DNA of 64,000 bases from JBGVSA01 sp041807905 (GTDB taxonomy: Bacteria; Pseudomonadota; Gammaproteobacteria; Burkholderiales; Rhodocyclaceae), in assembly GCF_041807905.1 (NCBI RefSeq), contig NZ_JBGVSA010000006.1, positions 1-64,000 of the forward strand, read 5' to 3'. Below are positions 62,964 to 64,000 of this stretch, piece after piece (position 1 is the first letter of the stretch; each line of letters opens with the position of its first letter). The position numbers were made by a program, and so were the translations under genes. The notes under the pieces are model-generated. The model searched no databases, had not been told where the DNA came from, and saw nothing but the letters and a program-made list of their open reading frames with translations.

Positions 62964-64000
62964 TGGCTCAAGCTAACCAACTCGATCTCCGCCAGTTGTT
63001 CTCGCCGAGCAACATTCGCCAGCTTGCCGCGCCGATCCTGGTGCTGCTCGTGCTGTCGATGATGGTGCTGCCGCTGCCGGCGTTCCTGCTCGACGTGTTC
63101 TTCACGTTCAACATCGCCATGTCGATGATCGTGCTGCTGGTGGCGATGTACACGCGCCGGCCGCTGGAGTTCTCGGTCTTCCCCACGGTGCTGCTGGTGA
63201 CCACGCTGCTGCGCCTGTCGCTCAACGTGGCATCCACGCGGACGGTGCTGCTGCACGGCCACAGCGGCGCGGATGCGGCGGGCAAGGTGATTGAAGCATT
63301 CGGCCACTTCCTCGTCGGCGGCAACACGGCGGTGGGCATCGTGGTGTTCGTCATCCTCACGGTGATCAACTTCGTCGTGATCACCAAGGGTGCTGGCCGT
63401 ATCGCTGAAGTGGGCGCGCGCTTCACGCTGGACGCCATGCCCGGCAAGCAGATGGCCATCGACGCCGACCTGAACGCTGGCCTCATCAACGACAAGGAAG
63501 CCAAGCAGCGCCGCTCCGACATCTCCGCCGAAGCCGACTTCTACGGCGCCATGGACGGTGCTTCGAAGTTTGTGCGCGGTGACGCGATTGCCGGCATCCT
63601 GATTCTGGTGATCAACATCGTCGGCGGGCTGATCGTCGGCGTGGCGCAGCACGACATGGAGTTCTCGCGCGCGCTCAACAATTACACGCTGCTGACCATC
63701 GGCGACGGTCTGGTCGCACAGTTGCCGGCGCTGATCATCTCGGTGGCGGCCGGTCTGGTGGTGTCGCGCGTCGGCGAAGACGTGGATATCGGCTCGCAGT
63801 TGGTGGGCCAGGTCTTCAACAACCCGCAAGTCATGATTCTGACGGCAACCATCCTTGGCCTGCTGGGCATGATCCCCGGCATGCCGAACCTGGTGTTCCT
63901 GATGCTCGCCGGTCTGCTGGGCGCGCTGGCCTGGGTGCTCAACAGAAAGCAGCAGGCCGCCGCCGAAGTCGAAGAGCCCGCCGTCGCGCCGGAACAGGCC
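62964..64000 (+). CDS. flhA: Flagellar export gate FlhA (3' truncated by window)
   Basis: The first 345 codons of FlhA. N-terminal eight-helix membrane domain (for example LAAPILVLLVLSMMVLPLPAFLLDVFFTFNIAMS) with the FHIPEP-family signature region RLSLNVASTRTVLL and the conserved proton-path motif AEVGARFTLDAMPGKQMAIDADLNAG. It continues past base 64000, so the cytoplasmic export domain is not in the window. Start at ATG 62964. Confidence 0.95.

Overview
The window is chromosomal DNA of a high-G+C Gram-negative bacterium, most likely a betaproteobacterium near the Rhodocyclales. The evidence is combined gene content: a PEP-CTERM sorting-signal protein, a B12-dependent (class II) ribonucleotide reductase, MsbA and RlmJ, a type IV minor-pilin operon with PilV/PilW/PilX/PilY1/PilE, and FlhB-FlhA. 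No rRNA, tRNA, CRISPR array or insertion sequence was found.

Layout. 1-5.3 kb: end of an OmpA-like protein overlapping a LuxR-type regulator with a degenerate receiver; a minus-strand operon of a TPR protein, a DUF4037 putative nucleotidyltransferase and a DUF4125 protein; a GAF sensor kinase. 5.3-11.5 kb: DUF3300 (with an 18-bp coding repeat) and DUF2950 envelope proteins; an exported SurE-like protein plus lipoprotein divergent from a TetR regulator; a metallophosphoesterase. 11.5-15.5 kb: molybdate locus (double-Mop protein, ModE, ModABC) with a clear ModE operator. 15.7-21.5 kb: PEP-CTERM protein with a sigma-54 promoter and upstream inverted repeats, NrdJ, and an uncharacterised protein. 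21.7-31 kb: housekeeping and orphan genes (FumC, DUF1579, DUF488, MsbA with a tyrosine-phosphatase-like partner, a YoaA/DinG helicase, a methyltransferase, DUF1877) and a candidate small RNA near 24.2 kb. 31-36.2 kb: Eda and KdgK (2-keto-3-deoxygluconate catabolism) behind a structured leader, an SGNH hydrolase, OpgC and D-lactate dehydrogenase. 36.4-41.7 kb: type IV minor-pilin operon with an unusual PilY1-like protein. 41.8-49.8 kb: RlmJ, a ClC chloride channel, DUF3999-DUF2339, and an Ldh-family oxidoreductase.

50.5-61.4 kb is an island with visibly lower G+C and different codon use. It encodes an FCD-type GntR regulator, a complete dipeptide/oligopeptide-type ABC importer (binding protein, two permeases, two ATPases), an alginate-lyase-superfamily lyase resembling PL38, a GH88 unsaturated glucuronyl hydrolase and a DUF2264 (GH154-like) protein. 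None of the three enzymes has a signal peptide. The simplest reading is import of glucuronate-containing oligosaccharides followed by cytoplasmic lysis. The products could feed the Eda/KdgK pair at 31-33 kb. This is the best candidate in the window for an undescribed system. The window ends in flhB and the first part of flhA.
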